From Amorphophallus konjac (Eukaryota > Streptophyta > Magnoliopsida > Alismatales > Araceae), in assembly GCA_022559845.1 (NCBI GenBank), contig CM040125.1, forward strand, positions 330,343,829 through 330,407,828: 64,000 nt of DNA. Direction: 5' to 3'. The translations under genes were made by a program, and so were the position numbers. This document shows positions 43,916 to 55,230 of this stretch, piece after piece; position 1 is the first letter of the stretch, and every line of letters starts with the position of its first letter. A model generated the notes under the pieces. The model worked only from the letters and a program-made list of their open reading frames with translations. It searched no databases and was not told the origin of the DNA.

Positions 43916-45970
43916 TCAGGGGTAGTATTTCTTTAGATAGAGACCATTCCAAGGGTGTGTTAGCTCTTCGCCTTCAGCATTAATCAATCTATAAGCATTG
44001 CCAGGATAAACATCTTTTATAACAAAAGGACCTTCCCAGTTAGGTTGGAGTTTTGAACGTGGTCCACCTGGTTTTACAAAGATTCTTTTAATTACCATCT
44101 CACCGATTTTGAACTTTCTCTCGATTACTTTCTTTTGGTAAAAACGTGAAAGCCTGTTTTGATAAATACGCGCATGCTCAGCGGCGACCAAATACTTCTC
44201 ATCCAGGAGTTCCAACTGGGCAAGGAGGGATTCGCGACGTTCATCAATAGGGAGCTCCTTGTCCAATTGCACTCGTAGAGAAGGAATAAGAATCTCATAA
44301 GGTACCACCGCCTCCATTCCATAAGTTAGGGCGAAAGGGGTCTGCCCAGTAGGAGTACGAATGGAAGTGCGATAGGCCCAAAGAGCTTCCACCAGCTTTT
44401 CTGGCCAATCCGCGAATTTCTTAGCCTCACACGTTTTCTTAACAATTTTAATCAAAGTTTTATTAGTTGCCTCTGCTTGGCCATTGCCCTGCGGATAATA
44501 AGGAGATGAATGATGCAATGCAATGTTATACCTGCTGCAGAGATCTTTAAGCTCCTGAGAGATGAATTGGGGTCCATTGTCGGTGACGATGGTACTTGGG
44601 ATGCCGAACCTTGCGATGATATTCTTCATTATGAACTTGCAGATGGTTGATGCTTTTATCTCCACGTAAGCTTCTGCTTCCGCCCACTCGGTGAAGTACT
44701 CCGTCGCCGTGAGTATGAATGACTTTGGTTTTGTGAGGAGGGTCGGATCACCAAGAGGTCCAATGATATCGAAAGCCCACATGGAGAAAGGCCATGGGGA
44801 GGAGATAGGGTGTAGTGAAGAAGCAGGAGAATGAATTTTGTCGGCGTGCAGTTGGCACTTAACACACCTTCGGACATAGATAGAACAGTCCTCTTCTAGA
44901 GTGGGCCAATAGAAACCTAGCCTAAGGATCTTCTTAGCTAGCATCTGGCTGTTCACATGACCACCACACACTCCCGAATGGGCCTCTTCCACAACCTTCC
45001 AAGATTCATCATCATCTAGGCATCTTAACATAACTCCAGTGAGACCTCTTCTGTAAAGCACACCTCCAATCAGGGTGTATCGCTGGGCAACCCTTCTAAT
45101 GGCTTTCTTTTCTTCAGCCGTAGCTTCTTCAGGATATGATTGATCCTGGCAATACTTAGCAATTTCATAATACCACGGCTTTTCTTCATCGTCCAATTCT
45201 TCCTCTAAGTCCAATAGCATGACCTCCTTATTCTCAATGATCCTGCCTTGCTCAACCTTCCTAAGCACCTCTTCCTTAATCCTAAGGAAAGTGGGATCTT
45301 GAATAGCGGGAGTGAGCCGCTTGTGAACAATGATGGAGTGGGAATCCTTTTCGGGAGGGAAAGCCAAGGAAGAAGCAAGAGAAGCGAGAGCATCAGCCAA
45401 GATATTATGATCACGAGGAACATGGACAAAGGTTAATCTAGTGAAAAGCTTGGTATAAGCAGAGGTCAATTCCTGATAGGGTTTGAGTTTAGGATTGAGC
45501 GTGCGACACTTGGAGAGCACTTGGCGAAGAATAAGCTGACTATCACCTACAATTCGTAATTGGGTAACACCAAATTGATGAGCGGCCTCCAGTCCGGCCA
45601 GAAGAGCCTCATATTCAGCTATATTATTTGTAACTGGAAATGCAAGCTGAGAGGCGAGTGGAATAGTGATACCCTCCGGTGATAGAAGAACAACGCCAAT
45701 CCCTTTCCCTTTTGAATTCAAAGCTCCATCAAAATGTAACGTCCACATTGAGTCGGGCTGATTGACGGACATTAGTTCCTCATCTGGAAACTCTGAGCAA
45801 ACAGGGTCAAATCTAGGGAGAGGGTGATGAGCAAGATGTTCTGCTATGGCATAGCCTTTAATCACTTTTTGCTGAATGTAGATGATGTCGAACTGAGAAA
45901 GGAAGCTTTGCCATCGTGCTAATCGATCGGTGAGAACAGATTTTTCAAGAAGGAACTTGATTGGATTCAT
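43916..45970 (-). CDS. pol: Tat-1 RNase H (archaeal type) and integrase, intact block
   Basis: 684 open codons, the uninterrupted end of pol. Residues about 75-205: a second, archaeal-type RNase H (LHFDGALNSKGKG, NNIAEYEALLAGLEAA, VGDSQLI, DHNILADALA), the hallmark of Tat elements. Residues about 330-375: HHCC zinc finger (HSGVCGGH...CVKCQ). Residues about 390-545: integrase core with D401 (AFDIIG), D464 (VTDNGPQF) and E500 (GQAEATNK), the D-D35-E spacing. A GPxWEGPFV-type C-terminal domain follows. All catalytic residues are present. The ATG at 45970 is internal; the frame continues upstream into the first RNase H. Confidence 0.95.
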   Translation of the reverse strand: MNPIKFLLEKSVLTDRLARWQSFLSQFDIIYIQQKVIKGYAIAEHLAHHPLPRFDPVCSEFPDEELMSVNQPDSMWTLHFDGALNSKGKGIGVVLLSPEGITIPLASQLAFPVTNNIAEYEALLAGLEAAHQFGVTQLRIVGDSQLILRQVLSKCRTLNPKLKPYQELTSAYTKLFTRLTFVHVPRDHNILADALASLASSLAFPPEKDSHSIIVHKRLTPAIQDPTFLRIKEEVLRKVEQGRIIENKEVMLLDLEEELDDEEKPWYYEIAKYCQDQSYPEEATAEEKKAIRRVAQRYTLIGGVLYRRGLTGVMLRCLDDDESWKVVEEAHSGVCGGHVNSQMLAKKILRLGFYWPTLEEDCSIYVRRCVKCQLHADKIHSPASSLHPISSPWPFSMWAFDIIGPLGDPTLLTKPKSFILTATEYFTEWAEAEAYVEIKASTICKFIMKNIIARFGIPSTIVTDNGPQFISQELKDLCSRYNIALHHSSPYYPQGNGQAEATNKTLIKIVKKTCEAKKFADWPEKLVEALWAYRTSIRTPTGQTPFALTYGMEAVVPYEILIPSLRVQLDKELPIDERRESLLAQLELLDEKYLVAAEHARIYQNRLSRFYQKKVIERKFKIGEMVIKRIFVKPGGPRSKLQPNWEGPFVIKDVYPGNAYRLINAEGEELTHPWNGLYLKKYYP

Positions 45971-46235
45971 ACGAGCAATGAGATGAACCTCGTGAGCTAG
46001 AAAATAATGCTTAAGTTTCTAAACTACCCAGACTAAAGCTGCACAAGTCTTCTCTATGGCTGAGTACCTCTGCTCACAGGGGTTAAGAAGTTTCGACAAG
46101 TAGTAGGCTGCCCTCTCTTTTCCTTCTTCATCAACTTGGGCTAGGACAGCGCCTACAGAGTCATCCAGGACAGAAATATAAAGAACAAGCGGTTTGCCTG
46201 GAACCGGCGGCCTCAGGACAGGGGATTTGATAGAT
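45971..46235 (-). pseudogene. pol: Tat-1 first RNase H (Ty3 type), one stop
   Basis: In frame with the following block: VLYISVLDDSVGAVLAQ, YYLSKLLNPCEQRYS, then LVWVV, a TAG at 46019-46021, KLKHYFLAHEVHLI. The stop replaces what is probably Gln. A frameshift near 46215-46235 separates it from RT. Confidence 0.88.
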
Positions 46236-46917
46236 AACCCTTCAATCCGTCAAAAGCTGCCTGACACTTGTTATCCCAAAGAAACTTGACTCCCGGCTTG
46301 GTAAGCTCGTAGAACGGCTTGCATCTTTGTGAATGCTGGGAGACAAATCGGCGAATAAATTGCAACCTCCCGATTAATCCCCGAACTTCCTTCAAATTCC
46401 TGGGAGGAGGCATTTCTCTTATGGCCTTCGCCTTATTGGGATCAATCTCAATACCCCTCTTACTTACAATGAATCCAAGCAACTTCCCTGATGAAACACC
46501 AAATACGCACTTCTTAGGGTTCATTTTCAACTGATACTCCCGTGCCCTTTGCAAGACTTTGGTTAGAACCCTGGGATGCTCAATCCTTGTTCTTGATTTT
46601 ACTACCAGGTCGTCAACATACACCTCTATATAAATGTGGATCATATCATGAAAAATAGCCATCATAGCCCTCTGATAGGTGGCTCCAGCGTTCTTAAGTC
46701 CAAATGGCATGACCACATAGCAATAAGTTCCCCATGGTGTAGTGAACGATGTTTTCTCTTGATCTTCCTCAGCCAAGCGAATCTGATTATAACCTGAAAA
46801 GCCATCCATAAAGGAGAGAGTCTCATATCCTGCCGTGTTGTCAATCAAAACATCAATATGAGGGAGGGGGAAGTCGTCTTTAGGACACGCGCGGTTGAGG
46901 TCCCGAAGTCTATACAA
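46213..46917 (-). pseudogene. pol: Tat-1 reverse transcriptase, palm and thumb
   Basis: RDLNRACPKDDFPLPHID, FMDGFSGYNQI, MPFGLKNAGATYQRAM, then the catalytic YVDD (codons at 46609-46620) and VVKS, followed by KLLGFIVSKRGIEIDP. The active site is intact. The N-terminal part lies in another frame: a single missing C near 46905 separates them. Confidence 0.93.
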
Positions 46918-47790
46918 ATTCGAACCTTTCCATCTTTCTTCATGACTGGGACAATGTTAGCCACCCAATTGGGATAGAGGACAACTCTAACAAATCTAGC
47001 CTTATGAAGCTTATCGACCTCTTCTTTCATTTTTAATGCCATATTAGGGTGGAAACGTCGCAACCGCTGCTTGATTGGAATGGACCCTGGCTTAAGTGTA
47101 AGTCGATGTTCAACGAGCGCAGGGTCTAGTCCAGGCATATCTTCATAACTCCACGCAAACGTGTCCTTGTATTCTTGAAGTACCAAAATAAGCGCCTCCT
47201 CTTCGGAGGGCGGCAAGTTCTTACTAATGAGGACAAACCTAGGGTCTTCTTCCGTACCCAGATTTATTTCTTTGGTAGGCTCTTCTACTGAGGCTGATGG
47301 TTCATCAAATCTCCTCATGCCACTGGCAAAAGCATCAGCCTCGTCCTCATATTCTTCATAACCTTCATCCCCCTCTTCAATAGGGTCTTCATCATTCATT
47401 ATTTCATAGACACCAAAACCCTCATCAAAAGCACAGGTATCCTCATATTCTATCTCTGGCAGGATAATCGGATTTTCCAAAAATTCGGGAAGCGCTAAAC
47501 ATGCCCGGCATCTTCTAGCTAACTCCAACAAGAATCTACGGGGAATCTGCTTACCCTTGGATCTCTTATGTGAAGCTACCCCATGATTTTGAACACTAGA
47601 AGAGAAAGAACAACTAGCCTGATCACTAGAATTCAATAAAAATGAAGGAGGAGAGGAAAAAGCGGGTACAGGAGGTGATACAGACGAAGTCCCCTCACCG
47701 GAGGGATAGGGGAGGTCACTTAATGAATCTGGGAAGAGCGGCCCCGGGATCGGGACACACTCAGGAAGCAGATAGGAGGTCTCCTCAATG
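46845..47790 (-). pseudogene. pol: Tat-1 pol linker and RT N-terminus
   Basis: From about 47790 the frame reads a linker (segments FPDSLSDLPYPSGEG, then an acidic stretch with EEGDEGYEEYEDEAD), then RT entry: TFAWSYEDMPGLDPALVEH, KQRLRRFHPNMALKMKEE, NIVPVMKKDGKVRICID. After ICIDF the frame is lost and continues in the 46917 frame. Upstream, a frameshift near 47780 separates it from the protease frame. Confidence 0.88.
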
Positions 47791-50700
47791 GAGATGGATT
47801 GGGAAGTTTGAATTTTGGCATTTTTTTTTCATTTTCAAGGAGAAAGCAATGAGAGGGTAAAATAGGGTGGAGTGTTGAAATTGACAGATCGTCAAAGGAT
47901 TGGGTGAATGATGACCCACGCGGGGGTGTAATGGAGAGTTTTGAAAATTGCTCGAGGAGCAAGGGAGGGATCGGAAGAGAAACTTGAAGTGAATTTGGAG
48001 AAAACTTTATTAAGACCGCGGGCGGTCTGGGAATATCTGAGAAAAACACTTGATCAATTAAACGGACAACAGCCGTTGGATGAATGGATTTGGTAAAGAA
48101 AAGGCAGGCCCATAGCCTGTCTATATTGAAATCCTCCTCAAACGGCACATCAGGCTCCCCAGTATCTGTATAGTTACTCAGAAGCTGCCTCTTATTTGTA
48201 ATCACTGCTGGCTTCTCAATTAGCTCATGAATCAATTGTGGCCATTCTGGATCAGTCGGCATGAAGAGACGACTTAGGGCAATGGAGATATCATTCATGT
48301 CGAACCATCTATACCAGTCACATTCAGGGTCATCCATCTTTCTCCGCTTGTCTGGCCTTAATGACTCCAATGCTTTATATGTGGCTAACGGTGCTATATG
48401 GCGAGCAAACTGCCGTGCATGCACATCTTGGCAATCTAGCATAGAAGTAATTACCGTTGTCTGCTCATCATAATTTTGAATACCCCCTGCTATGAAATGT
48501 GTTTGTAGGGTCCATGTGAGAGGTTGACGGTCCGTTTTGAGAGTGGAAGTCATGACGGCCCACGGCTCTTTTTCATCCTTGTTCGGTGCTTTGTACCCTA
48601 GGCCACCTCGGGGAGTCATCTTTTGAGGCTTGACAGGCTTGACTTTCCCTTGGTGATTGACACCCAGGCCTTTGCCAGTTCTATAGCCCATTTTCATCAG
48701 AATGTTCCATCCTGGCGTATTCATCAAACCTTTCTTCTTTTTGCTTGTGGATGGTTGTGGTAGCATTTGAGTGGTAGGAGGGGTTAAAGGGGATGATCTT
48801 ACCAAATCTTGCGGCAGGTCGGCAACATCCAAAATTGAAAGCAAAGGCCTATTGGAAGGCCACATAGAAGGCACTGATGTTGCAGAATGTATGTCTTCGG
48901 TCGGCAAGATGGGCATGCTAGTGACTTTAATGATGCGCCCTTTGTGTGGAAACTTTATACATTGATGATTTGTTGAAGGAACAGCATCAAGTTCTTGAAT
49001 GTACGGGCGACCCAAAATTCCATTAAAGGTCGGGTCCATGTCCAGAATATGGAAATCTACTGTGACCGAGACTGGACCCAAACCAACTTTTAAAGTGACC
49101 ATTCCCAATGGCGGCTTTCTAGTGTTGTCATAAGCAGTGACGGTAATTATGGATGGCCTGATCTGACTTTCTGGAATACCACACATTTTCAAAGTGCTTG
49201 GCGGCAGAACATTAATGGATGCCCCAGTATCAACCAAACATTGTTTCACGGCTATCTTATTGATATCAATGGTGATGCACAGTGCATACTTCCTGGCTGG
49301 CTGCGGAGCCAATTCATGTTCATAAAAAGTGATGGCCGGCTGATTGTTAGCTGGATTTAAAACAGTGGTGACTTGTTCGGCTGGAATATCTTCATTCACC
49401 ATTACTCTTTGCAGATATTGTTTCAAGGCTTGCTGATGTGTGGTAGATCTCTTGATTAATTCCAAGATAGAAATACGGGCCGGTGTTCTGTCCAAATGCT
49501 TCAATAAATCATATTCCGTGCCCGGTGTAGACTCTTGTTCTTGTTCTCCTTGCTCTTGTGTTGGCTCCTGCTCCCGCTGGGGAAACACTCGGTGAAACAT
49601 CCGTCCGCTACGGAGTACCATCGTTCTTGGAGCCTCTGTCGGGCTTGGAGTGGGTAAAAGGGTGGAGGAAGTAGAGGGAGTAGTGTTGGGTGTAGGTGCA
49701 GGAATGGTGAGAGGAGGGGTTCTTATAAGAGGCCTCGCCGGCTGGGGGTTATCAGAATGTGGTGACGGGGATTGGGTAACAAGGAGGGGCCTTGGAATCA
49801 TAGTAGTGGTAGCTGGAGGTGGAACGGGAGGAGCGACGGCTGCCGGCGAGTGGCGGATAAGGGGAGGTCTATTTGGGGGAGGATTTTGGGATGATGGTGA
49901 ATTTATGGATTGGCGTAAAAGAGGAGGTCGTGAAGGGATAAGGTTCGCAGTGAGTGGCCCTGAAGAACGTATGAGGGGACGTTGTGGTTGGGAAGGAGGG
50001 ATAGGCTGGTGCCTTCTTAACAATGACGGTGGTTGTGGTGGATTGGAATTTTGGTTAATAGCCCCGACAGAGGCGTTTTCATTATGCCAAATTTGCCCTC
50101 TCTCCACTTCATGGATTGAGGTGACAAGATTCACTTGTTGATTTGGAACCGGGTGCTCCGGTAGCGGATTATTAACAATCCCCATATTGGGTTGGGGTGC
50201 AGGAGCCTTTTGTTGCTGGAAGGCTTGTTGTTGTTGACCGTGCTGCTGATGCTGTTGAGCCGATGGCTGCCGAGGAGGTCTTCGGGTCTTTAGAGTAGCA
50301 ATAACTTTCCTCATCTCATCCCAGTCAATATCACCTTGGTCATTCATGTCATGTATGTAATCCTTGAAATGAAAGCAATGATCAATATTGTGCCCCGGCT
50401 GTCGGTGGAAGACGCAATACCGGGAGGTGTCTACATGTTGCGGCCATATTGCTCTTTCCTTTGGCAATGTGAGCAGGTTGGCGGCCATGAGGGCATTAAA
50501 GATGTCTAATAGGCTTTCAGGTAGAGGGGAGTATTGTGCCCTTCGAGGACCCAATGGCCTTCTGGATTGTTGAAATTGTTGTGGTGCATAATTGGCCGGT
50601 GGGGGCATTTGGTGATATTGTGGGATTTGATTTTGTGGAGCAAAGTGAGGTTGTTGTTGAGGAGGTGGAGGAGGCCGTAAGGTCTGGGGAGGGTTGTTAT

Positions 50701-51016
50701 TTGGCTGGTGGACTTGACTCTGGAAGGCGGGCTGTTGTGGTGACGGCCCTTGGTTTGGAGGGTGGCGGAAGGGTGTGGAATTGCCGAACGCGCCCACCTG
50801 CTCGTTAGTAACAGTACCTTCGGTGGTCGCACCAGTATTGCCAATGTTGACATTCCTCTTTATCACCTTCGGCCTTGGCTCGAACATGCCCATAATTGGC
50901 GAATCTTTCATTTGCGTCTGTATATATCTAGCTCTTTCATAGAGCTCCTCCATAGTGCTTAATTTATTCATGGCCAAAATATGACGGAATTGCGGAGTGG
51001 AGTTTGAAATAATCAT
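47720..51016 (-). pseudogene. Tat-1 gag C-terminus, protease and G-patch
   Basis: 1098 open codons. From the start: end of the Retrotrans_gag domain (MIISNSTPQFRHILAMN), the zinc-binding YCVFHRQPGHNIDHC motif (residues about 190-205, C-H-H-C ligands), long Pro/Gln-rich linkers, then the aspartic protease with DTG at codons 49223-49231 (residue about 596; VDTGASINVLP...ILGRPYI). A G-patch-like segment follows at residues about 760-810 (GWNILMKMGY, GKGLGV, GGLGY). The gag N-terminus lies in another frame; the shift is near 51040. The first ATG is therefore internal, not a true start. Confidence 0.92.
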
Positions 51017-52076
51017 TTGACTTGTTCCGTCTCGACAATGTGTCTTTTAGCTTCTCGGCCATGGCCCTCCACCTATCAGCAAATGAGACGAAGTCCTCCT
51101 CGGGCTTCATCTTCTCAGCAACCAAATCAGTAACAGACAAGGAGGGACCCACACGGTCCTTATACTTCTGTATGAACTTCCGTTGAACTATATCAAAATC
51201 GCCGGCATCAGCCGGCTCCAGAGAATAAAACCATTCTAGTGCGGGGCCGTCCAAAGACCGTCTAAAGAGATAAGCCAACGAATTCTTATTATCTTGCCAA
51301 AATGATGCTTCATACATAAAGTCCTTCAAATGGATGTTCGGGTTGCCCGTGCCATTATACCGCCGGAAATTCGGCATTTCAGACGGTGGTAGATGAAAAA
51401 CCGGCATAGGGGGAAGCATGATCTCGGGAGCAATCTTGGATGCAGTGACCCTCTTAAGCTGTTCCTCCATACTAGCCATCTTTTGGAGGAGCAGAGCATG
51501 GCTATCAGACTCGGCTGGGGCCTGATGAAAAGAGTGTTGGTTTGTCATAGGCCTTCTTAAAATTTGGGAAACAAGAGGTTGTTGAGGCCTAGCAACGGAG
51601 TGACTTGCCGGTTGGGCCGGCATAGTCATAACAGGGGTTGATGGGCGCGAGGGCACCCTAGGGACGACCGCCGGGTCGTTGGGGGAATTAACGGAGTGGC
51701 CACCCATGGCCTGGGGAGGGTTAGAAGATGACGGGATGAACTTTCCTTTTAGGAGGGCGGCTTGAGCTGCCTGACGCTGGGAGTCATCCAGCTGAGCAAT
51801 AGTTTTGAGAAACTCATTAAAATTAAAAGAAGGGGAAGTGTCCCCGGGAGTATTCTGAGTAGTAGGTTGGGCCTGGGAAGAAGGCTCAACCTCCAAAGCA
51901 GTAGTGGTGGCATCCACCATGTGGACCTGATTAGAAGAAGAATGATAGTTTCCCTCATAATAAACAGAATCCTGAGAAGGAATCTCATAGAACGGGTCAG
52001 AGTGACCCTCCTCGTAACCGTCATAAGTGTACCCGTAGTTGGCCATATTGATAATTTTACCTGAACGCAATTTCAT
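50964..52076 (-). pseudogene. gag: Tat-1 gag, N-terminal part
   Basis: 370 open codons from ATG 52076 (MKLRSGKIINMANYGY). An acidic/Ser-rich N-terminus, then PPSEMPNFRRYNG, the Retrotrans_gag core (KDFMYEASFWQDN, LDGPALEWFYSL, FIQKYKDRVGPS, FADRWRAMAEKL). The last 20 codons are out of frame: the proper continuation is in the 51016 frame. Gag would form the particle shell and bind RNA. Confidence 0.92.
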
Positions 52077-52330
52077 TCTTAAGGAGAAAGAAATAAATTT
52101 TTAGCAATGAGATATAATCAATGAATATCACCTTCTCAAGCAAAAGAAACACACAAGTTGTAATGAGCGCAAACTTTTAAGATCTCTTTTGAAAATTATG
52201 GTGAGTTCAATATTGGGTTCTCTCTTTTGAAGGTGGATCCTGGTTGAAAATTCGGGTATAATCTCCGGGTTTCTAGATTTTTCTCTCTCCTTTCCAACGA
52301 ATGGGCCAACTATACTCCGGGTACTTCAAT

Positions 52331-52386
52331 GGTACAACCTGCCTGGCGTCCGTGAGGGAATCCACGGGTGCGAGGACTTACGGAGG
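52331..52386 (-). promoter_or_regulatory. Conserved Tat leader block with GTAAGT, Tat-1 copy
   Basis: On the - strand CCTCCGTAAGTCCTCG, then GGATTCCCTCACGG and GGCAGGTTGTACC. Homology with the E LTR extends further (CATTCCATCTCTTTGGACCGG here versus CATTCCGTTCCTTCGGACTGG in E). Confidence 0.8.
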
Positions 52387-52596
52387 CTTGGCTTAGGAAT
52401 TTCCGGTCCAAAGAGATGGAATGCTCAATGGAGGGTCCTTCCTTTACCAAGAGGGGTGTAACTCCTAAAAAGTGTGGGGAGAGGAGGTCTCCCAAACCGT
52501 ATGCAGAGATGAATGCAAACAGGTAGTATCAAACAACAGATATATAATCAGTCAAGTAAACAGACAGAATGAGCAGTTCTGCGGGCACAGAACAAA

Positions 52597-52930
52597 ATGA
52601 CGACCCAGGGAAGGTCGCTAAATCAACAAACAGCGCCTGGGTGGCAGGCGCTAATCACTGCGAACAGTGGAAATGACACCTCTGGGCAGGGGCGTAAGCA
52701 CTGTAAACAATATTCAGGAAATAACCAATCACCAATAATGAAGAAAATGACGCCTTGATCTAAGGCGTCCAATGAGCAAATGACGCCCGGGAATGGGGCG
52801 TCAAAACAAATACACAGTGATCGAGCAACGGCAGAGTGAACAGTAACAATGCAAATGACGCCTCGCTGTAAGGCGTTTTATGAAGAAATGACGCCTCTGT
52901 AAAAGGCGTGAATTATAAAATGACGGCAGC
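52597..52930. repeat. Eight GACG/CGTC hairpin modules in Tat-1 leader
   Basis: For example GACGCCT/AGGCGTC (about 52749-52769) and TGACGCCC/GGGCGTCA (about 52782-52803). Confidence 0.85.
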
Positions 52931-53039
52931 AGGGAGGGCGTTATTTCAGTTCAAAGAACCGACAGCCCTGGCAATCAGACAGAAATCAGAAATCACAAAC
53001 AAAGGCTAATCAGTGGAGGTGTGCACGCGGTGCACAATG

Positions 53040-53290
53040 GGGAGTGTGCTACGTGGAGCACAAGGGAGGGACACGCGAGGGTGTCAAAGGAGGGGCACCG
53101 AGGGCGCCAATGGGAGGGTGCTACGTGGAGCACAATGGAGGGGTACGCGAGGGTACCAAAGGAGGGACACGCGAGGGTGTCAATGGGAGGGTGCTACGTG
53201 GAGCACAATGGAGGGACACGCGAGGGTGTCAATGGGAGGGGCACGCGAGGGCGCCGAAGGGAGTGTGCTACGTGGAGCACATGGGAGGGG
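53040..53290. repeat. 73-bp repeat with two alternating hairpins, four units
   Basis: GTGCTACGTGGAGCAC (5-bp arms GTGCT/AGCAC around ACGTGG) starts at 53046, 53118, 53191 and 53265. Between copies lies GACACGCGAGGGTGTC (arms GACAC/GTGTC) or a variant. Confidence 0.88.
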
Positions 53291-53313
53291 TAATCAAACT
53301 AAAAACACAAGAA

Positions 53314-53331
53314 GTCCCACCGTGATCGCCA
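53314..53331 (-). other. Tat-1 primer binding site
   Basis: TGGCGATCACGGTGGGAC on the - strand, two bases from the LTR. Shared with Tat-2 except one base. I do not name the tRNA. Confidence 0.85.
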
Positions 53332-53333
53332 AT

Positions 53334-54691
53334 TTGTAGATTATGAAAAATCCACTTAATGAAAAAGAAGAATAATATGGAAAATATAAGGGGTGAATGG
53401 GAGCATGCGTAGGATGCTAAGGGGAATGTGATCGCCAGAGGGGTTACCTCAAAGAAGAAGATGATCGCATGTACCTTGTGTTTAACGGGGGAGATTATGA
53501 ATCCTTTCTTCCTCCTTCTACCGACCGGCCGATGAAGGGGGGTTTTTTAGCTTTGATTACCTTGTAAGAACACACAAAACAAGCAAAGATATGGATTAGC
53601 CAAAAGGGTGTAGTATCAACGTTCTAAGAATATGAAATCAATCGAATTGAGCATGAACACACCTTGTGTGTTTTGATTTTAAAACCCCTAAGAGGAGCAA
53701 CAAGGTTTGAAAAATATGGATGAATATGCTAATGCAACAAGATAGATGTGATGTTGGATCTAGCAAAATACTAGAGGAAGGGATAGAAAAGGGGATGCAA
53801 TGATGATGATATGCTACTGATAAAAATAATTAAATCAAGCTAAGAAGAGGATTCCTTTCTGCTGTGCGTGCAGCAGTAAAGGGAGAAAGAGTGTTGGCTT
53901 CAATATGCGATGGTTGCAGCAGACGGTGGAGAATTAGCCATGGAAGCAGCAGGATCCGCCTGGAAGAAGAGAAAACAACAACCTGCAATCAAATAAAACA
54001 CTCTCCTCTCGTCAGCTCTCTCCCTTCTTCTTCTTCTCATGCCTCGCGCGAAGAGACCCAGGAGGTGTATTTATAGGGCCAAAAATCCTTGCTAAACAAG
54101 GATTAAAACAAGGTAATAATCCTCCATCAAGAAACCCTCTTCCCAATCGAACAGGAGGCTCAAAACGGGGAAGGAATCATTAATGGAAAGAAGGAGACAA
54201 AAGGGAGACGGAATTGAAAATGACGACCCCTTGAAGGGCGTCAATTAAAAATGACGACACAACCAAATGCGTTAATTCAAATAACGACTTCCATAACGTC
54301 GTCAATTCCTAGATTTAATTATAGAAACAATTAACTTTCCTTATTTAAAATGATGAACTGACGTCGGTCAGACGGACGTCAAATAATCAACGCCTTCAAG
54401 AGAGACGTCAATTTCTCAATTTTCATTTAACTTGCGATTCGAAATTTCCAGTAAATCCAGAAAATGACGCCCGTATTGGTAGTCGTCCATTTTTAAAAGA
54501 AGCGCCCTTGTCAATGCCGTCAATTTAAAAGACGCCCCTACTTAAGGCATTAATTCCAATTACCTAAAAAAACCTAAATACTTCATAAAAGTAGAAAAAC
54601 TTCATATTAAATCAATATTGAAGTCCACTTTGGGGCGTCATATGGTGACATGAGATTTGCTCAACATAGCATCAATTTTAGCGTGTCTACA
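53334..54691 (-). repeat. Tat-1 5' LTR
   Basis: TGTAGATT...GTGTCTACA in + coordinates, 1358 bp, with TATA box on the - strand at 54067-54076 and hairpin modules at 54220-54560. It drives transcription towards lower coordinates. Confidence 0.97.
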
Positions 54692-55220
54692 TTGGGCTTC
54701 AAGGGTTACAATATATGTATATGTGATATATGGCTCTCCTTTAAACACATACTTAGGAAGTTATTAAGATACGTTATATTGGGTTTTTCTTGAAAGCCTA
54801 AACCCACCAAAATCACATAAGAATATATTATGGCCCAACCCACACATTAAATAAATGAGCTTAGGCGAATGAGACTCACGTGATCAGGCTCGAGGGATTT
54901 AAAGGCTACTGGGCCTTGAATATACATATATGTGCAAAAGGGTAGGGACGATAAGTGCACATGGGCCTTTTTCAACCCATGTACGTGAGAGACTTTTTAA
55001 CCACGTATCTAACCTTTGAATGAATAGTGGGCCTTATGCTTCACACATAAACACGTAATGCTAACAACATATCCAGTTCGAAGCAGGCACGAGGGGATTA
55101 GGGCTTCTGCGATCGATCAAGCATAGCGGCCTTAACATAGGAAACCTTAAACACGATAGTATTCTTCCGTAAGAAATTCAACCCCCACTAGGATTCTAAT
55201 CTCTCCTAGGACTCCCTCCT

Positions 55221-55230
55221 TATAAATAAA
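55221..55230 (+). promoter_or_regulatory. TATA box of E LTR copy 1
   Basis: TATAAATAAA on the + strand; repeated in copy 3 at about 59453-59462. Confidence 0.7.

Larger units (their letters stand above)
52077..53313 (-). other. Tat-1 leader between PBS and gag
   Basis: Non-coding. Contains, along the - strand, the 73-bp hairpin repeat (53040-53290), eight GACG/CGTC modules (52597-52930) and the conserved leader block (52331-52386). Confidence 0.85.
33072..54691 (-). mobile_element. Tat-1: 21.6-kb Ty3/gypsy Tat-lineage element with antisense PMD genes
   Basis: LTRs of 1347 and 1358 bp with TG...CA ends, perfect 5-bp TSD, PBS, and gag-pro-RT-RNH-aRNH-INT on the - strand. Two RNase H domains in a row identify the Tat lineage. 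Two genes with plant mobile domains lie on the + strand between integrase and 3' LTR; extra antisense ORFs at this place are known in Tat elements. At least four frameshifts and one stop break gag-pol, so this copy is probably not active by itself. Confidence 0.96.

Noticed and set aside
47720..47790. Programmed frameshift between protease and RT of Tat-1
   Set aside because: No slippery heptamer or pseudoknot was evident and other single-base shifts in the same element look like decay.
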